Origin: Bradyrhizobium yuanmingense
Lineage (GTDB): Bacteria; Pseudomonadota; Alphaproteobacteria; Rhizobiales; Xanthobacteraceae
Assembly: GCF_900094575.1 (NCBI RefSeq)
Contig: NZ_FMAE01000006.1
Location: 496,001 to 560,000 of the forward strand
DNA length: 64,000 bases
Direction of reading: 5' to 3'
In this document: piece after piece, positions 7,903 through 16,725 of the stretch
Numbering within the stretch: position 1 is the stretch's first letter
How the letters are laid out: every line of letters starts with the position of its first letter
The notes under the pieces: model-generated
The model's input: the letters and a program-made list of their open reading frames with translations, nothing else
The model's database searches: none
Told to the model about the DNA's origin: nothing
Position numbers and translations under genes: made by a program

Positions 7903-9156
7903 CTAGACCGCGTCGGGGAATTCGCCCATGGCTGCCTCCAGCCGCGCCTTGCGGCGCTTCGCCCAGGAGACCAGCGAGAGCACCGCAAGACCCAGCACCA
8001 CCGGCGGGAACACCACGAGGTTCACCGCGGACCAGCCGTAATTGGCGAGCAGCTGGCCCGACGAGAACGAGCCGATCGCCATCATGCCGAACACCAGGAA
8101 ATCGTTGAAGGCCTGCACCTTGTTGCGTTCCTGCGGGCGATGTGTCTCCAACACCAGCGCGGAGGCGCCGATGAAGGAGAAATTCCAGCCTACGCCAAGC
8201 ACGATCAGCGTCGCCCAGAAATGCATCGCCGTGAGGCCGGAGAGACCGATGATGGCGGCGCCCGCTTCCAGCAGCAGGCCGGCGGCGACGATCTTCGGAG
8301 CGCCGAAGCGCGCGATCAGCGTGCCCGTGAAGAAGCTCGGCCCGTACATCGCAACGATGTGCCATTGCAGGCCGAAATTGGAATCGGACACGGACAGGCC
8401 GCACAGCTTCATCGCAAGCGGCGCCGAGGTCATGACCAGGTTCATCATGGGATAGGAGATGACGCCGCACAGCGCTGCCGCGATGAAGCGCGGCTGCGCC
8501 ACGATCGTGAGCAGCGGCCGGCCGCCGTGCAGATCGGCCGGCGCGGGCTTCGGCATATCGACGCCAGCGACGATGCCCATCGCGATCAGCGCGACGGCGG
8601 CCTGCACCAGGAAGCTGAAGGCGAACAGATAAGGCTGCCAGACATCCATGGTCCATTGCACGAGCTGCGGACCGAGCACGCCGGCGAACACGCCGCCCGC
8701 CATCACCCAGGACACGGCCTTCGGCCGGTAGGCCGCACTGGCGCCATCCGCGGCGGCGAAGCGATAGGATTGCGCCACCGCGCCGTAGAGGCCGCCGAGG
8801 AAGGTCGCGAGACAAAACAGCGCGAACGAGCCGCGCAGGATTGCGAGCGAGCCGAGCAGTCCGGTGAGCGTGCCGAGACCCGTGCCGATGACGAAGGCGG
8901 CGCGGCGGCCGAAGCGGCGCGAGATCGCGCCGGTCGGCAGCGTCCCGGCGGCGAGCCCGACCACATACATCGAGATCGGCACGGTCGCGAACGACATGTC
9001 GGGCGCGAGCGTGGCGCCGACGATCGCTCCGGTGGCGAAGATCACGGCCGAGTTGGCGCCGGTCAGCGCCTGCGCGGCGGCGAGGCGCACCACGTTGGCG
9101 CGCACGCGGGCATCGTCGGCGATCTCATTGGCGGCAGTCACGTCCAGCATCGGCAT
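7903..9156 (-). CDS. MFS transporter
   Basis: About 417 residues with 12 predicted membrane helices. The region 'GAISRRFGRRAAFVIGTGLG' carries the conserved MFS cytoplasmic loop between segments 2 and 3. I placed the start at ATG 9156, preceded by 'gggcggaa'; an ATG at 9150 is equally possible. The in-frame start at 9276 adds an Arg-rich stretch without membrane character. Gene order with the neighbouring MFS gene gives no substrate clue, and no regulator is adjacent. Confidence 0.85.
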   Translation of the reverse strand: MPMLDVTAANEIADDARVRANVVRLAAAQALTGANSAVIFATGAIVGATLAPDMSFATVPISMYVVGLAAGTLPTGAISRRFGRRAAFVIGTGLGTLTGLLGSLAILRGSFALFCLATFLGGLYGAVAQSYRFAAADGASAAYRPKAVSWVMAGGVFAGVLGPQLVQWTMDVWQPYLFAFSFLVQAAVALIAMGIVAGVDMPKPAPADLHGGRPLLTIVAQPRFIAAALCGVISYPMMNLVMTSAPLAMKLCGLSVSDSNFGLQWHIVAMYGPSFFTGTLIARFGAPKIVAAGLLLEAGAAIIGLSGLTAMHFWATLIVLGVGWNFSFIGASALVLETHRPQERNKVQAFNDFLVFGMMAIGSFSSGQLLANYGWSAVNLVVFPPVVLGLAVLSLVSWAKRRKARLEAAMGEFPDAV

Positions 9157-9338
9157 TTCCGCCCGAAGGGCTCTGTTGATTCGCGGCACTATGGAGGGGT
9201 GAGTGAGGGCCGGCAACCGGCGCAAACGGGCGCGGGCCATGCCCCTGACGCAATCGCTGGGATGATAACGCTGCACGCCCTTGACGGCTTGCGCTCGATC
9301 AAATCCTATCCGCCGCGATCTTCCCGGGAGTTACCTTC

Positions 9339-11405
9339 ATGTCCGTCGACGACAGGCCCACGCTTCAAGCGCCCGACGACGATCCCTGGCTGTGGCTGGA
9401 GGAGATCGAGGGCCGGCAGGCGCTCGATTTTGTCGAGCGGCAGAACAGCCTGACGCTCGCCGCGTTCGGCGGCAAGGCCTTCGAGCACGATCGCGACATC
9501 CTCGCGGCGATCTATGACCGACCTGACAACATTCCCTATGTCAGCCGGCGCGGCAACGACCTGCACAATCTCTGGAAAGACGCCGCCAACCCGCGCGGCC
9601 TGTGGCGGCGGACTTCGCTTGCGGAATTTCGCAAAGCCGATCCGGCATGGGAGACCATGCTGGACATCGACCAGCTCGCGAGAAGCGAAGACGAGGACTG
9701 GTTGCTTAGCGGTATCGCCACGATGCCGGGAAGCTCGCGGGCGATCTTGAGCCTGTCGCGCGGCGGCAGCGATGCCGTCACCTTGCGGGAATTCGACCTC
9801 GCCACGAAAAGTTTCGTGGCGAACGGCTTTGCGCTGCCGGAAGCGAAAGGCGGCGTCGACTGGCTCGATGCCGACACGCTGCTGCTGTCAAGCGCGCATG
9901 GCGAGGACATGGCGACGAGCTCGGGCTATGCGCGCACCGTCCGCCTGTGGCGGCGCGGCCAACCGGTCGATCAGGCACAGATGGTCATCGAGACCACCGC
10001 CGATCACATGGTAATCTATGGCATGGCCGACGACACCGGAGCGGCGCCCCGGGTCTGGATCGTCGACCAGATCGACTTCTTCAACCACGCCATCTGGCTG
10101 CGCGATGCGGCCGGCACGACGACGAAGCTCGATCTGCCGACCGGGATTTGGATGCAGGCGCATGGCGACTGGTTCGCGATGAAGCTACGCAAGGACTGGC
10201 AGGTCGATGGCCGGACCTATGCCACCGACACCGTGCTCGGCATCTCGCTCTCGGCCTTCCTCGCCGGCAGCCGCGATTTTGTCGTCCTGTTCGAGCCCGC
10301 ACCGCGGCGCGCGCTGCAAGGGTTGTTCTGGGCGGAAGGAAAGCTGGTGATGTCGATTCTCGACGAGCTCAAACATCGCTTCGAGATCTGCACACCGTCT
10401 GCCACTAGCTGGAGCCGCGAGACACTTGGCGGCCTGCCGCAGATCGGCGTCGTCGATGTCTGGCCGCTCGACCGCCATGCATCGGAGAGCAATGGCGATC
10501 TGCTCGCCAATGTGCAGGACCCGCTGACGCCGCCGGCGCTGCTGCTGATCGAGCGCGGCGTCGCAAGCCCGATCGTGCTGAAGCAGGCGCCGAAGACGTT
10601 CACCGCCGATGGCCTCGTGGTGACGCAGCACGAGGCGATCTCCGTTGACGGCGAGCGTATCCCCTATGTGCAGACGGGCCCTGCCGGCGAGACCGGCGAT
10701 GCGCCGGTCTATCTGAGCGCCTATGGCGGCTTTGGTCACTCGGTGAAGCCGTACTACAATTCCTCGCTCGGCAAGTTGTGGCTGGAGCGCGGCGGCACGA
10801 TTGTGCAGGCGAATCTGCGCGGCGGCGGCGAGTTCGGCACGCGCTGGCACGATGCCGGACGGCTTGCCGGCAAGAAGCTTTCACACGACGATTTCGCCGC
10901 GGTCGCGGCCGATCTCGTCCGCCGCGGTGTGACGAGCGCAAAACGCATCGCCGCGCAGGGCGGATCGAACGGCGGCATCCTCATCACCAACATGCTGGTA
11001 CGCTACCCCGAGCGTTTCGGCGCATTGTTCTGTACCATCCCGCTGATCGACATGCGCCGCTACACCAAGCTGCTCGCCGGCGCGAGCTGGATCGCGGAAT
11101 ATGGCGATCCCGACAAGCCCGACGAATGGGAGTGGCTGAAGACCTACTCCGCCTATCACAACGTCAGGGACGGCCAGTCGTACCCGCCGATCCTGATTGC
11201 GACCACGCGGCGCGACGACCGCGTCCATCCCGGCCATGCCCGCAAGATGGCGGCAAAGCTGCAGGCCATGGGCTATGAGGCCTGGTTCTACGAGCCGCCC
11301 GCAGGCGGCCACGGCTACGGCAAGGACAACAAGGAGCGCGCCGGTTTCGAGGTGCTGGGCTATCGGTTCTTGAAGGAGAAGATCGGGTGGCGGGATGAAG
11401 GCTAG
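9339..11405 (+). CDS. Prolyl oligopeptidase family serine peptidase (S9)
   Basis: A 688-residue protein of normal S9A length. Residues about 1-400 form the beta-propeller that screens substrates; the alpha/beta hydrolase domain follows. The nucleophile is Ser543 in 'GGSNGG', the acid is in 'RRDDRV' (Asp626/627) and the histidine is His658 in 'GGHGYG'. There is no signal peptide, so it is likely cytoplasmic and cleaves short proline-containing peptides. A GGGAG lies eight bases before the ATG. It is a single-gene unit divergent from the MFS gene. Close relatives include oligopeptidase B-like enzymes, so exact specificity is open. Confidence 0.93.
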   Translation: MSVDDRPTLQAPDDDPWLWLEEIEGRQALDFVERQNSLTLAAFGGKAFEHDRDILAAIYDRPDNIPYVSRRGNDLHNLWKDAANPRGLWRRTSLAEFRKADPAWETMLDIDQLARSEDEDWLLSGIATMPGSSRAILSLSRGGSDAVTLREFDLATKSFVANGFALPEAKGGVDWLDADTLLLSSAHGEDMATSSGYARTVRLWRRGQPVDQAQMVIETTADHMVIYGMADDTGAAPRVWIVDQIDFFNHAIWLRDAAGTTTKLDLPTGIWMQAHGDWFAMKLRKDWQVDGRTYATDTVLGISLSAFLAGSRDFVVLFEPAPRRALQGLFWAEGKLVMSILDELKHRFEICTPSATSWSRETLGGLPQIGVVDVWPLDRHASESNGDLLANVQDPLTPPALLLIERGVASPIVLKQAPKTFTADGLVVTQHEAISVDGERIPYVQTGPAGETGDAPVYLSAYGGFGHSVKPYYNSSLGKLWLERGGTIVQANLRGGGEFGTRWHDAGRLAGKKLSHDDFAAVAADLVRRGVTSAKRIAAQGGSNGGILITNMLVRYPERFGALFCTIPLIDMRRYTKLLAGASWIAEYGDPDKPDEWEWLKTYSAYHNVRDGQSYPPILIATTRRDDRVHPGHARKMAAKLQAMGYEAWFYEPPAGGHGYGKDNKERAGFEVLGYRFLKEKIGWRDEG

Positions 11406-11430
11406 AGTTGGGTGCGCTGACGTCTCCACA

Positions 11431-11518
11431 TCGTCATGGCCGGGCTTGGCCCCGCCATCCACGCCTTGCCTTACCGCCCGAAGAACGTGGATGCCCGGGA
11501 CAAGCCCGGGCATGACGA
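11431..11518. repeat. Intergenic palindromic repeat
   Basis: The left arm 'tcgtcatggccgggcttg' pairs with the right arm 'caagcccgggcatgacga', with a single interruption. It lies between the convergent peptidase and methyltransferase genes and may help end both transcripts. Confidence 0.8.
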
Positions 11519-11522
11519 CCTC

Positions 11523-12197
11523 CTAGCCTCTTGCAAACACCAGCGTCAGATTGTTCGCGGGCATCTCGATCGTGTCGACGAGGCCGAGGCCTGCCGCCTT
11601 CGCCAGCTTCTCGACGTCGACGACGTCGCGCACGCCCCATTCGGGATTGCCCTCGCGCAAGGAGGTGTCGAACACCGCATTGCTGAGCGCGGTATGCTTG
11701 CCGTCGCGCTTGAAGGGGCCGTAGAGGAACAGCTTGCCGTCGCGGCGCAGATAACGCCCGGCGCCGGCGAACAGGCCTTCGGCCACGGCCCAGGGCGCGA
11801 TGTGAATGACATTGGCGCAGAACACGGCCGCGAGGCTGGTCGGCCCCTGCCCGCTTTTCATTTCCGGGCACCAGTCGGGATCGGTGAGATCGATGCGCAG
11901 GGGTGGGCGGATGTTCGGCAGGCCGGCATGCACGCGCCAGGCTTCGATGCTCTTGAGGTGGCGCTGGTTGAGATCGCTCGGCCACCAGATCAGGCCCGGC
12001 GTGTGGCGGGCGAAATGCACCACGTGCTGCCCGGTTCCACTGCCGAGTTCCACGACGCTGCCGGTCGCATCCGCGAGATGCTTTTCCAGCGCCGCCCAGA
12101 TCGGTTCGTGATTGCGATGGAAGGCCGGCGCATCGAGCCGGCCATCCGGCTCGACCCGTCCGCCATCCCTGCCAAATTCGACCACATATTCAGCCAA
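11523..12197 (-). CDS. DUF938 family SAM-dependent methyltransferase-like protein
   Basis: A 224-residue class I methyltransferase fold. The SAM-binding motif I is 'VVELGSGTGQHVVHFAR' (about 48-64), followed by 'PSDLNQRHLKSIEAW' as the acidic-loop region and 'FCANVIHIAPW' as motif IV. The ending 'ANNLTLVFARG' and overall length match the DUF938 family, whose substrate is not established. It is divergent from the sox operon; the 221-base gap between them would hold both promoters. Nothing ties it to sulfur oxidation beyond adjacency. Confidence 0.85.
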   Translation of the reverse strand: MAEYVVEFGRDGGRVEPDGRLDAPAFHRNHEPIWAALEKHLADATGSVVELGSGTGQHVVHFARHTPGLIWWPSDLNQRHLKSIEAWRVHAGLPNIRPPLRIDLTDPDWCPEMKSGQGPTSLAAVFCANVIHIAPWAVAEGLFAGAGRYLRRDGKLFLYGPFKRDGKHTALSNAVFDTSLREGNPEWGVRDVVDVEKLAKAAGLGLVDTIEMPANNLTLVFARG

Positions 12198-12418
12198 GTG
12201 ACGTCCCCAAAAAATGCGAACCGGAAAAGGCGGCCAAACGTCCGAGAATAATCTGCTAGTTCACGCCCATCCGAATGAACGAACTATCTCGTCAGTTGCA
12301 ATGCGCAGGATATTAACTCCATTTCACCGCGTGCATAGTCTTGATTGTCAGGCGATGGCCTTTGTGCTTTTGAACAATTCCGCAAACGAGATCATCGAGA
12401 TAACGCCGGGACGATGCC
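12198..12418. promoter_or_regulatory. Divergent intergenic region upstream of the sox operon
   Basis: This 221-base gap separates the methyltransferase gene from soxX and must carry the sox promoter. I see a short inverted repeat, 'tagttc' (12257-12262) and 'gaacta' (12281-12286), with a 'gttcac...gaatgaac' core. It could be an operator, but the arms are only six bases. No clear -35/-10 pair was found. No soxR-type regulator gene is adjacent. Confidence 0.4.
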
Positions 12419-12775
12419 TTGACCGCCTTTCCTCGCAAGCCCGCTCTGCTTGCTGCGCTGGCCCTCCTCGCCGGCGCGGCAATGGCCCCGGCGGGGGCGC
12501 AATCCACCGTGACGGAAGGCCAGAAGCTCGCCTTCGACCGCGGCAAGGGCAATTGCCTCACCTGCCACGTCATCAAAGGCGGCGACCTGCCGGGGACGAT
12601 CGGACCGGAGCTGAAGGACATCAAGGCCAAATACCCCGATCGCAACGAGCTCACCGCGATCATCTTCGACGAGACCAAGCGCAATCCGCAAACCATGATG
12701 CCGCCGTTCGGCCGGAACCGGATTTTGACCGAGCAGGAGATCAACGCGATTGTTGATTTCCTGCAGACCCTGTAA
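12419..12775 (+). CDS. soxX: SoxX, monoheme cytochrome c subunit of SoxXA
   Basis: A 118-residue secreted c-type cytochrome. The signal peptide ends near 'APAGAQS'. The single heme site is Cys46-Leu-Thr-Cys49-His50 and the likely distal methionine is Met93 or Met94 in 'QTMMPPFG'. SoxX partners with SoxA to attach thiosulfate oxidatively to the SoxY carrier, passing electrons to the respiratory chain. The start is TTG 12419 with 'gggacga' upstream; no better in-frame start gives a full signal peptide. It is the first gene of soxXYZA-soxK-like-soxB, with 27 bases to soxY. Confidence 0.93.
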   Translation: MTAFPRKPALLAALALLAGAAMAPAGAQSTVTEGQKLAFDRGKGNCLTCHVIKGGDLPGTIGPELKDIKAKYPDRNELTAIIFDETKRNPQTMMPPFGRNRILTEQEINAIVDFLQTL

Positions 12776-12802
12776 CCGCCGGCGGCCCCTAGGAGACTTG
12801 AG

Positions 12803-13300
12803 ATGACCACGACCCCCAAGCCTCATTGGAGGCCTCATCCGACGCGGCGCCTGATCCTTCAGGGCGCTACCTCCGTGGCGCTGCTCGGCCTCGGCAATCT
12901 GCCGTTCGCGCCCGCGCGCGCCGCGGCGAACGACAAATATCCGGAAGAGGCCTTCAGGCAGAAGAGCGAGGCGGATGCGATCAAGGCGCTCTACGGCAAG
13001 GCCGCCGAGCCGTCGGACAAGGTCAAGCTGGATGCGCCGGAGATCGCCGAGAACGGCGGCGTCGTGCCGATCTCGGTGACGACGACGCTGGACAAGGTCA
13101 CCTCGATCTCGTTCTTCGTGGCGGAGAACCCGAGCGCGCTGGCGGCCAGCTACAGGATTCCCGATGGCACGATCCCTGCCGTCGCCAACCGGCTCAAGAT
13201 GGCCAGGACCACCAAATTGACCGCGATCGTAGAGGCCGACGGCAAGCTCTACAGCGCGACCAAGGAGGTCAAGGTCACCGTCGGCGGTTGCGGCGGCTAA
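12803..13300 (+). CDS. soxY: SoxY, sulfur carrier protein
   Basis: A 165-residue protein whose last five residues are Gly-Gly-Cys-Gly-Gly. Cys163 is the swinging-arm cysteine that carries the sulfur intermediates in the Sox pathway. The N-terminus has a twin-arginine-type signal ('TRRLILQGATSVALLGLG'), fitting export as a folded SoxYZ complex. 'aggagacttgag' precedes the ATG as ribosome binding site. Followed by soxZ after 15 bases. The family and role are well established; assignment here rests on the terminal motif and gene order. Confidence 0.96.
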   Translation: MTTTPKPHWRPHPTRRLILQGATSVALLGLGNLPFAPARAAANDKYPEEAFRQKSEADAIKALYGKAAEPSDKVKLDAPEIAENGGVVPISVTTTLDKVTSISFFVAENPSALAASYRIPDGTIPAVANRLKMARTTKLTAIVEADGKLYSATKEVKVTVGGCGG

Positions 13301-13315
13301 GCGAGGCAGTTCGAC

Positions 13316-13627
13316 ATGGCATCCAGCATTCGCGTGCGCGCAACATCGACCGGCGACATCACCGAGGTGCAGACGCTGATCCAGCACCCCATGGACACCG
13401 GCCTCGTCAAGGACTCCAAGGGCGAGTTGATCCCGGCGCATTTCATCCAGCAGCTGAAGTTCGAATGTAACGGCAAGGACGTGTTCGTCGCCGATTGGGG
13501 CACAGCGGTCTCCAAGGACCCCTACGTCAAGTTCAGCTTCAAGGGCGCCAAGAAGGGCGACGAGCTCAAGATCTCCTGGACCGACAACAAGGGCGGCTCG
13601 GATACGACCACCGCGAAGATCGCGTGA
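13316..13627 (+). CDS. soxZ: SoxZ, partner of the SoxY carrier
   Basis: A 103-residue all-beta protein without its own signal peptide; it is known to be exported as a complex with SoxY. It starts 'MASSIRVRATSTGDITEVQT' and contains 'LIQHPMDTGLVKD', typical of SoxZ. The chain ends 'GGSDTTTAKIA'. Its TGA overlaps the soxA ATG by one base (TGATG), indicating translational coupling. Confidence 0.96.
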   Translation: MASSIRVRATSTGDITEVQTLIQHPMDTGLVKDSKGELIPAHFIQQLKFECNGKDVFVADWGTAVSKDPYVKFSFKGAKKGDELKISWTDNKGGSDTTTAKIA

Positions 13628-14490
13628 TGAAGGCCCGCATCCACCTCCTGCTGGGCTCGCTCAGCGCTGCGCTCGTCGCGTTCGCGCTCGCCGCGCCGCG
13701 CGTGATCGCTGCCGACAAGGTCGATCCCGTCGCCGACGCCAAGGCGTTCCAGAACTTCTTCTTCCAGAAATTTCCGAACGTGAAGCACGAGGATTTCGTC
13801 AACGGTCCGTATTCCATGAACGAGGACATGAAGCGGCAGTGGCAGGAGAAGGAGGAATTCCCTCCTTACGAGTTCGCGCTCGAGGCCGGCAAGGAGATGT
13901 TCTCGACCCCGTTCAAGAACGGCAAGACCTATGCCGACTGCTTTCCGAACGGCGGCATCGGCATCCGCCAGAACTATCCGTACTTCGACAGCGGCGAAGG
14001 CAAGGTCATCACGCTGGAGCTCGCGCTCAACCGCTGCCGCGAGGCCAATGGCGAGGGGCCCTATTCCTACGTCAAGGACGAGATGGCCTCGCTCACCGCC
14101 TACATGGCCTACACCTCGCGCGGCAAGCTGATGGACATCAAGATCCCCGACGATCCCCGCGCGCTGGCGGCGTACGAGAACGGCAAGCGCTATTTCTACA
14201 CGCGGCGCGGCCAGATGAATTTCTCCTGCGCGAGCTGCCACGTGCAGAGCCCGGGCGAGCGCATCCGCGCCGAGACCCTCGCCCCAGCGCTCGGCATCCT
14301 CAACGCGATGCCGATCTACCGCTCCGAATGGAGCGGCATGGGCACGACCAGCCGCCGCTTCGTTACCTGCAACAGCCAGACCCGCGCGGTTTCACTGGAG
14401 CCGCAGTCGGATGAATATCGAGACGTCGAATATTTCCTGTCCTACGTCGCCAACGGCCTGCCGATCTCGGGACCGGGAGCACGGCCATGA
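13627..14490 (+). CDS. soxA: SoxA, single-heme type cytochrome c subunit of SoxXA
   Basis: A 287-residue secreted protein (signal peptide about 1-28). The C-terminal heme site is Cys201-Ala-Ser-Cys204-His205, and Cys248 in 'SRRFVTCN' is the expected active-site cysteine (persulfide heme ligand). The N-terminal domain has no CxxCH, only cysteines in 'YADCFPNGG' and 'ALNRCREANG', which probably form a disulfide. It is therefore the one-heme SoxA type rather than the di-heme type. It works with SoxX to conjugate thiosulfate to SoxY. The start overlaps the soxZ stop, and its own TGA overlaps the next gene (ATGA). Confidence 0.95.
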   Translation: MKARIHLLLGSLSAALVAFALAAPRVIAADKVDPVADAKAFQNFFFQKFPNVKHEDFVNGPYSMNEDMKRQWQEKEEFPPYEFALEAGKEMFSTPFKNGKTYADCFPNGGIGIRQNYPYFDSGEGKVITLELALNRCREANGEGPYSYVKDEMASLTAYMAYTSRGKLMDIKIPDDPRALAAYENGKRYFYTRRGQMNFSCASCHVQSPGERIRAETLAPALGILNAMPIYRSEWSGMGTTSRRFVTCNSQTRAVSLEPQSDEYRDVEYFLSYVANGLPISGPGARP

Positions 14491-14792
14491 AGCTGTCACT
14501 TGGCTTGGCCATGCTGCTCGCCTTGAGCCTTGCGCCATCCGCGCGCGCGGCGAGTGAGGCGGACTACAAGGCGGCCTATGCGGCCGCCGAAGCCGCCTCC
14601 AAGGAGGCGGCGGGCATGCGCAACCAGTGGACGGTGACCGTATCTGCGCTGGCGGCCGCGAAAAGGGCTGCCGATGGCGGCGATTTCGGCCGTGCGGTGG
14701 CCGCGGCCAGGGAAGCCGAAGCGCTGGCGAGGGCGTCGATCTTCCAGGCTGTTTCCGAAAAAGAAGCCTGGAAGGCGATGGAAATCCGCTAG
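14487..14792 (+). CDS. SoxXA-binding-protein-like small secreted protein (SoxK/SAXB candidate)
   Basis: A 101-residue protein with a signal peptide ('LGLAMLLALSLAPSARA', cleavage before ASEAD). The mature part of about 80 residues is almost all alpha-helical and alanine-rich ('YKAAYAAAEAASKEAAGMR', 'VAAAREAEALARASIFQAV'). Position between soxA and soxB, and size, match the SoxXA-binding protein known as SoxK or SAXB, which stabilises SoxXA in some bacteria. There is no cysteine. The ATG overlaps the soxA stop by four bases, so it is translated with soxA. The family assignment is inferred from context and composition. Confidence 0.75.
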   Translation: MKLSLGLAMLLALSLAPSARAASEADYKAAYAAAEAASKEAAGMRNQWTVTVSALAAAKRAADGGDFGRAVAAAREAEALARASIFQAVSEKEAWKAMEIR

Positions 14793-14842
14793 ACTGCCCC
14801 GCGGTGAACGCAGTCCCCACGAGAGGCGCGGAGAATTCTTGA

Positions 14843-16594
14843 ATGGCGATCCGCCGCCGCGATTTCCTGAAAGGTGCAGGCCTTGCCGTGGCAACGATTG
14901 GCCTGCCGCGGCTCGCCCGCGGCGCTGACGCCGCCAGCATCTACGACCTCGAACGGTTCGGCAATGCGCGCATCCTGCACATCACCGACACGCATGCGCA
15001 GCTCAATCCGGTCTATTTCCGCGAGCCCAGCGTCAATATCGGCATCGGCGAGATGGCGGGACGGCCGCCGCATCTGGTCGGCCGGGCCTTTCTCGAGCGC
15101 TTCGGCATCCGCTCCGACAGCGCCGATGCCTATGCCTTCACCTGCTTCGAGTTCGAGAAGTCCGCAGGCCGCTTCGGCAAGCTCGGTGGCTTTGCCCATC
15201 TGAAGACACTGGTCGATCGCCTGCGCGCCGATGTCGGCGAGCGGCGTTCGCTGCTCGTCGACGGCGGCGATCTCTGGCAGGGCACGGGGCTGGCCAACCT
15301 GATGCAGGGCCGCGACATGGTCGAGGTCGCCAATCTGCTCGGCATCGAGGCGATGACGGGCCATTGGGAATTCACCTATGGCGAGCAGGCGCTGCGCGAC
15401 AATCTCGAGCGTTTCAAGGGCGAGTTCCTGGCGCAGAACGTGTTCCTGACCGAAGAGGCCGCGTTCAACGACGCGCCCGCCTTCGACAAGGCCACTGGGC
15501 GCGTGTTCAAGCCTTCCGTCATCAAGGAGCTCGGCGGGCATCGCATCGCGATCGTCGGCCAGGCCTTCCCCTACACTCCGATCGCGCATCCCAGGAGGTT
15601 CACACCGGACTGGAGCTTCGGCATCCGCGAGGAGGAGCTGCAGAAGCATGTCGATGCCTTGCGCGGCACCGACAAGGTCGACGCCGTCGTGCTGCTGTCG
15701 CACAACGGCATGGACGTGGATCTCAAGCTCGCCAGCCGGGTCACCGGCATCGACGTCATTCTCGGCGGCCACTCCCATGATGCCGTGCCGCAGCCCATGC
15801 CGGTGAAGAACGCAGGTGGTACGACGCTCGTCACCAATGCCGGCTCCAACGGGAAATTTCTGGGTGTGCTCGATCTCGCGCTCGACAGCGGCAAGGTCAG
15901 CGATGCCAGATATCGTCTACTGCCGGTCTATTCGGAGCTGCTGAAGCCCGATCCGGCGATGGCCGAGCTGATAGGCCGGGTCCGTGCACCGCACGTGGCC
16001 GATTGGTCAGAAAAGATCGCAACACCCGACCGGCTGCTTTATCGCCGCGGCAATTTCTCCGGCCCCATGGACGAATTGATCTGCACCGCGCTGCGCACCG
16101 AGCTCGATGCCGAGATCGCGCTGTCGCCGGGCTTCCGCTGGGGCGTCACCGCGCTGTCCGGCCAGGCCATGACCATGGAGGATCTGCTCGCGGAAACCGC
16201 GATCACCTATCCCGAGACCTATGTGCAGGAGATGACGGGGGCCCAGATCAAGGACCTGCTCGAGGACGTCTGCGACAACCTCTTCAACGCCGATCCCTAC
16301 TACCAGCAGGGCGGCGACATGGTCCGTGCCGGCGGGCTCAGCTACACCTGCACGCCGGACGCTGCGATCGGCAGCCGCATCTCGGAGCTGAAGATCAGTA
16401 GCGGCAAGGCGCTCAGCGCCAGCCACCGCTACAAGGTCGCGGGCTGGGCCTCAGTCAACGGCCAGCAGGGCGCGCCGGTGTGGGACGTGGTCGGCAAATA
16501 TCTGCGCTCGGGCCGGATGATGCCCGAACGGCTCGGCTCCGGCGTGACGCTGAAAGGCGTCGAAGGCAATCCAGGCATTGCAGGACTGGGATGA
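14843..16594 (+). CDS. soxB: SoxB, dimanganese sulfate thiohydrolase
   Basis: A 583-residue enzyme with a Tat signal (RRRDFLKG near residue 4) that fits its export as a folded metalloprotein. The metallophosphatase-like domain carries 'HITDTHAQLNP', 'DGGDLWQGTG', 'GHWEFTYG', 'LLSHNGMD' and 'GGHSHD', all metal or catalytic motifs of SoxB. A 5'-nucleotidase C-terminal domain follows (about 365-560). SoxB hydrolyses the sulfate group from the SoxY-bound conjugate. GGAG lies ten bases before the ATG. It is the last gene of the cluster proper; a 131-base AT-rich gap follows. Confidence 0.96.
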   Translation: MAIRRRDFLKGAGLAVATIGLPRLARGADAASIYDLERFGNARILHITDTHAQLNPVYFREPSVNIGIGEMAGRPPHLVGRAFLERFGIRSDSADAYAFTCFEFEKSAGRFGKLGGFAHLKTLVDRLRADVGERRSLLVDGGDLWQGTGLANLMQGRDMVEVANLLGIEAMTGHWEFTYGEQALRDNLERFKGEFLAQNVFLTEEAAFNDAPAFDKATGRVFKPSVIKELGGHRIAIVGQAFPYTPIAHPRRFTPDWSFGIREEELQKHVDALRGTDKVDAVVLLSHNGMDVDLKLASRVTGIDVILGGHSHDAVPQPMPVKNAGGTTLVTNAGSNGKFLGVLDLALDSGKVSDARYRLLPVYSELLKPDPAMAELIGRVRAPHVADWSEKIATPDRLLYRRGNFSGPMDELICTALRTELDAEIALSPGFRWGVTALSGQAMTMEDLLAETAITYPETYVQEMTGAQIKDLLEDVCDNLFNADPYYQQGGDMVRAGGLSYTCTPDAAIGSRISELKISSGKALSASHRYKVAGWASVNGQQGAPVWDVVGKYLRSGRMMPERLGSGVTLKGVEGNPGIAGLG

Positions 16595-16725
16595 TGTGTT
16601 TTGTCCGCGATCATGCGGCCATAATAATAATCTTCTAAATTTTTCTGCTCATGCAGTGAATTACTTCTCTTTCCGACCCGTATTGTAGTAGAATCTTGGA
16701 AGTCAATTCCAAGCCGGGTCCTGCC
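16595..16725 (+). promoter_or_regulatory. AT-rich gap likely holding the promoter of the fusion gene
   Basis: This 131-base gap is far more AT-rich than its surroundings ('ataataataatcttctaaa' and 'gtattgtagtagaatcttgg'). It contains the short dyad 'ctgctcatgcag'. Its composition suggests an independent promoter for the persulfide dioxygenase-rhodanese gene, separate from the sox operon. No consensus -35/-10 pair or known operator could be named with confidence. Confidence 0.45.
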
